Source of the DNA: Streptomyces sp. TLI_053
Lineage (GTDB): Bacteria; Actinomycetota; Actinomycetes; Streptomycetales; Streptomycetaceae
NCBI RefSeq assembly: GCF_900105395.1
Contig: NZ_LT629775.1
Coordinates: 2,002,501 to 2,066,500 of the forward strand
DNA: 64,000 nucleotides
Reading direction: 5' to 3'
The notes beneath the pieces are model-generated. The model saw nothing but the letters and a program-made list of their open reading frames with translations. It did not search any database and was not told the DNA's origin. The position numbers were made by a program, and so were the translations under genes. Shown here in pieces: positions 61,672 to 64,000 of this stretch. How positions within the stretch are numbered: position 1 is the stretch's first letter; every line of letters starts with the position of its first letter.

Positions 61672-62547
61672 TCAGGGCTTGAGGCGGGCGAGGAAGTCGT
61701 CGATCAGCGGGGCGATCTCGGGCAGCTTCTCCTCCAGCGCGAAGTGCCCGGTGTCGAACACGTGGAGTTCGGCGTCGGGCAGGTCGCGCAGGTAGGCACG
61801 GGCACCGGGCTCGGTGAAGAACGGGTCGTTGCGGCCCCAGACCACCAGGGCCGGCGGCCGGTGGGTGCGCAGCCAGTCCTGCCAGACGGGGTAGAGCTCG
61901 ACGTTGCTGTGGTAGTCGAGGGCGAGTTCGACCTGGATGTCCTTGCGGCCGGGCCGGTCGAGGTGGTGCTGGTCGAGGGTCCAGCCGTCGGGGGCGACCA
62001 GCGAGGGGTCGCCGGTCCCGCCCTCGTACTGGGCCCGGGTGATCTCCTCGACCAGGATGGCGCGGGCGCGTTCGGCGGCGCCATCGACGCCGGGGCGGTT
62101 GGCGATGAACTCCCGTGCCTGGGCGGAGAGTCCCTCCTCGTAGGCGTTGCCGTTCTGGACGATCAGGCCGGTGATCCACTCGGGGTGGCGGGTGGCGATC
62201 CGCAGGCCGACGGGGGCGCCGAAGTCGAAGACGTAGAGGGCGAAGCGGTCGAGGCCGAGGGCCCGGCAGAACCCCTCGACGACGTCGGCCAGGGTGTCGA
62301 AGCGGTAGCGGAAGGCCTCGGGTGCGGGGCTGTCGCTGTGGCCGAAGCCGGGGTAGTCGGGGGCGATCAGCCGGTAACGGGTGCCGAGCACGTCGAAGAG
62401 CCGCCGGAACTGGTGGGAGGCGGACGGGAATCCGTGCAGCAGCAGGAGTACCGGGGCGTCGGCCGGTCCGGTCTCGCGGTAGAAGACGCGCAGGCCGTCG
62501 ACGTCGACGTGGCGGTGATGGATGTGCGGGATCGTCAGCTCGCTCAT
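61672..62547 (-). CDS. Haloalkane dehalogenase/epoxide hydrolase-like alpha/beta hydrolase
   Basis: 291 residues. LLLLHGFPSASHQFRRL, nucleophile elbow YVFDFGAPVGLRI with Asp as nucleophile rather than Ser, lid region, VVWGRNDPFFTEPGA and catalytic His in FDTGHFALEEK. An Asp nucleophile points to haloalkane dehalogenase or epoxide hydrolase chemistry. ATGs at 62556 and 62547 are both possible; an inverted repeat (62549-62578) covers the start region, and TTTAAT close by suggests a leaderless message. Confidence 0.87.
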   Translation of the reverse strand: MSELTIPHIHHRHVDVDGLRVFYRETGPADAPVLLLLHGFPSASHQFRRLFDVLGTRYRLIAPDYPGFGHSDSPAPEAFRYRFDTLADVVEGFCRALGLDRFALYVFDFGAPVGLRIATRHPEWITGLIVQNGNAYEEGLSAQAREFIANRPGVDGAAERARAILVEEITRAQYEGGTGDPSLVAPDGWTLDQHHLDRPGRKDIQVELALDYHSNVELYPVWQDWLRTHRPPALVVWGRNDPFFTEPGARAYLRDLPDAELHVFDTGHFALEEKLPEIAPLIDDFLARLKP

Positions 62548-62548
62548 G

Positions 62549-62578
62549 CTAACCATTAAACACCGCAGTACTGGTTAG
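62549..62578. promoter_or_regulatory. Operator-like inverted repeat at the dehalogenase-like gene
   Basis: CTAACCA (62549-62555) and TGGTTAG (62572-62578) are perfect complements 16 bases apart. TTTAAT on the minus strand between them looks like a -10 box, so a bound regulator would block the promoter. No regulator gene is adjacent. Confidence 0.55.
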
Positions 62579-62600
62579 GAAAAGGGTTACCCCGGAACGG

Positions 62601-62780
62601 GTCGCCCCGGAAGGGGCCGCCCGGGAAAGGGTCGCCCCGGAAGGGGCCGCCCGGGAAAGGGTCGCCCCGGAAGGGGCCGCCCGGGAAAGGGTCGCCCCGG
62701 AAGGGGCCGCCCGGGAAAGGGTCGCCCCGGAAGGGGCCGCCCGGGAAAGGGTCGCCCCGGAGGGGGTCGCCCGGGAAAGC
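62601..62780. repeat. 30-base minisatellite, six copies
   Basis: Six head-to-tail units of GTCGCCCCGGAAGGGG plus CCGCCCGGGAAAGG; the first five are identical and the last differs at a few bases. A degenerate partial copy precedes it (62587-62600). It lies between the hydrolase and glycosyltransferase genes. Unit length is a multiple of three, so one minus frame stays open (PFPGRPLPGR repeat) but shows no other gene features. Confidence 0.95.
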
Positions 62781-62819
62781 AGCGGTCCGGGAGCGGACCG
62801 GCCGCGGGAGGAGTCGGTG

Positions 62820-64000
62820 TCACCGCCCCAGCAGCCGCAGGGCGGTGGGCTTGGTGAACTCGTACCTGGTCATCTGCTCCAGGTCCTTCAGCCAGCCGAC
62901 CGCGCGGCCCGGCCGGGCGAGCACCCGGGCGTAGAGCTCCTCGAAGGCACCGGTGACGCTCTCCAGCGAGAACCGGCCGACCACCCAATCCCGCCCCCAG
63001 GCGCCCAGTTCGGCCCGTCGCGCCGGGTCGTCGAGCAGTCCCCGCAGCTGGGCGGCCAGCGCCTCGGGCGCGCGCGAGCCGTCCCCGAAGCCGTACATGC
63101 AGCGCGAGGCGTGCGGTTCGACCAGCGGCCCCGGCTCGTGCACGGCGGCGTACCCGGCCGCGCCGTGCACCACCACCGGCTTGCCGAAGGCGAGTCCGCG
63201 CAGGGCGGAGCCGCCCATGCCGAGAACGATGTCGGCGCCCTGGTAGGCGGGGCGCGGATCGGCGAGCTGGCCCGGGACCAGGACGGCCCGGCGGCCGAGC
63301 GCCTCGTTGGCGGCGGCCGCGCGGGCCCGCAGCGGCTCCAGGCTGGGGCCGGTGCCGACGATCACCAGCCGGACCCGGGGGTCGTCCAGGTGCCGGACGG
63401 CGTCCACGGTGAGCTCCGCGCCGGCGTCCTTCTCCAGCGCGGGGACCAGCCGGGTGACGATGGCGAGCAGCAACTCGTCCTCCCCGACACCGTGCTGGCG
63501 GCGGAACGCGGCGCCGTCGACCAGGCCGGGGGCGTCCGTGGCGGTGTTCACCGGCGGTTCGATCAGACTGACGTCCCGGTGGCCGAAGGCCCGGCCGTCG
63601 CCCAGCAGCGCGCCGAGACCCAGGACCAGCGGCTGGTGCCGGGGCAGGCCGCGCAGCATCCGGATCCCGTAGAAGGTGGTCACCACCGGGATCCGGCCGT
63701 AACGGCCGGGCCCGAAGTAGGAGTTGCGGGCCGCCCGGACCTCCCAGGCGTGCAGCAGCTGGCTGCCGTGCTCGGCGGCCAGCCGGCCCAGCCGGCGCCG
63801 GACCTCGGAGTGCGGGGTGTCGGGGCCGCCCGCCACCACCACGTCCAGGCCGTGGCCGGCCGCGACCTCGACCAACGGGGCCGGGCCGTCCACCCCCTGG
63901 GCGAACAGCACCGGGTCGTGGCCCCGGTCGCGCAGCGTGCGGGCGATGTCGACGGCGTTCAACTGGGCGCCGCCCAGGGCCAGGTTGTTGAGATGGACGA
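62820..64000 (-). CDS. Glycosyltransferase family 4, 5' end outside the window
   Basis: At least 393 residues; the frame continues past base 64000, so the true start is missing. The beginning VHLNNLALGGAQLNAVDIA is the usual N-terminal loop of GT4 enzymes. The donor domain has AIVTRLVPALEKDAGAELTV, VRLVIVGTGPSLEPLRA and ADIVLGMGGSALRGLAFGKP, where the usual Glu-rich motif is replaced. Target glycan unknown; it may serve teichoic or exopolysaccharide synthesis together with genes beyond the window. Confidence 0.88.
   Translation of the reverse strand, partial: VHLNNLALGGAQLNAVDIARTLRDRGHDPVLFAQGVDGPAPLVEVAAGHGLDVVVAGGPDTPHSEVRRRLGRLAAEHGSQLLHAWEVRAARNSYFGPGRYGRIPVVTTFYGIRMLRGLPRHQPLVLGLGALLGDGRAFGHRDVSLIEPPVNTATDAPGLVDGAAFRRQHGVGEDELLLAIVTRLVPALEKDAGAELTVDAVRHLDDPRVRLVIVGTGPSLEPLRARAAAANEALGRRAVLVPGQLADPRPAYQGADIVLGMGGSALRGLAFGKPVVVHGAAGYAAVHEPGPLVEPHASRCMYGFGDGSRAPEALAAQLRGLLDDPARRAELGAWGRDWVVGRFSLESVTGAFEELYARVLARPGRAVGWLKDLEQMTRYEFTKPTALRLLGR

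Noticed and set aside
62601..62780. Possible CRISPR array
   Set aside because: The repeats are directly joined with no spacers and no cas genes nearby; this is a minisatellite.

Overview
The window is high-GC DNA (strong G/C bias at third codon positions, many GTG starts, AGGAGG-type ribosome sites, perfect long-stem terminators) and reads as the chromosome of a Streptomycetaceae member (Streptomyces or Kitasatospora). The basis is a GylR-glpFKD glycerol locus, an NsdA-type regulator, an orphan DUF397 protein, gluconate genes under a GntR/FadR regulator, and a Streptomyces-type phosphotransferase with a long disordered N-terminus. I found no tRNA, rRNA, insertion sequence or CRISPR array.

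Layout. 1-2.4 kb: PTS genes crr and ptsI. 2.4-6.1 kb (minus): acetoacetyl-CoA synthetase, a Nudix hydrolase and an NrtR-like Nudix/winged-helix regulator. 6.3-12.8 kb: homocysteine methyltransferase, then gylR and glpF-glpK-glpD with matching operator palindromes. 13.1-17.7 kb: a 1344-residue secreted amidase with a coupled small exported partner. 17.8-20.6 kb: gluconate permease, kinase and regulator. 21.2-29.2 kb (minus): an SMC-type condensin operon in the order kleisin-like, KITE-like, SMC, followed 19 bases later by a metallophosphoesterase. 29.3-39.3 kb: a TIG-domain secreted protein, the pxpABC 5-oxoprolinase genes, a UDP-glucose dehydrogenase remnant, a phosphotransferase, a hydrolase/PadR pair, a His-rich DUF4396 protein under a CsoR-like palindrome, and uppP with a coupled leader ORF. 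39.5-49.3 kb: a HEAT-like protein, a PAS protein, an NsdA-like regulator, an acyl-CoA-dehydrogenase-fold enzyme with a cysteine-type leader peptide, an ORF-free stretch with hairpins and facing promoters, DUF397 and an orphan dhaM. 49.5-56.9 kb: surface polysaccharide genes (epimerase, acetyltransferase, phosphoglycosyl transferase, glycosyltransferase, two deacetylases). 56.9-58.9 kb: a repeat-rich, gene-poor island. 58.9-64 kb: murI, an HpnB-like glycosyltransferase, a methyltransferase, a hydrolase, a 30-bp minisatellite and a truncated glycosyltransferase.

How the genes fit together. Much of the window serves carbon entry (PTS, glycerol, gluconate, acetoacetate, dihydroxyacetone, 5-oxoproline) and envelope building (UppP, MurI, polysaccharide genes, HpnB-like enzyme). 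EI and EIIA at the left end and DhaM at 48.8 kb belong to one phosphorelay family.

The two best candidates for something undescribed are the condensin operon at 21.2-29.2 kb, where a calcineurin-like phosphoesterase sits in the position a JetD nuclease holds in Wadjet systems, and the array at 57.6-58.3 kb, six diverged units whose stems keep pairing through compensatory changes.
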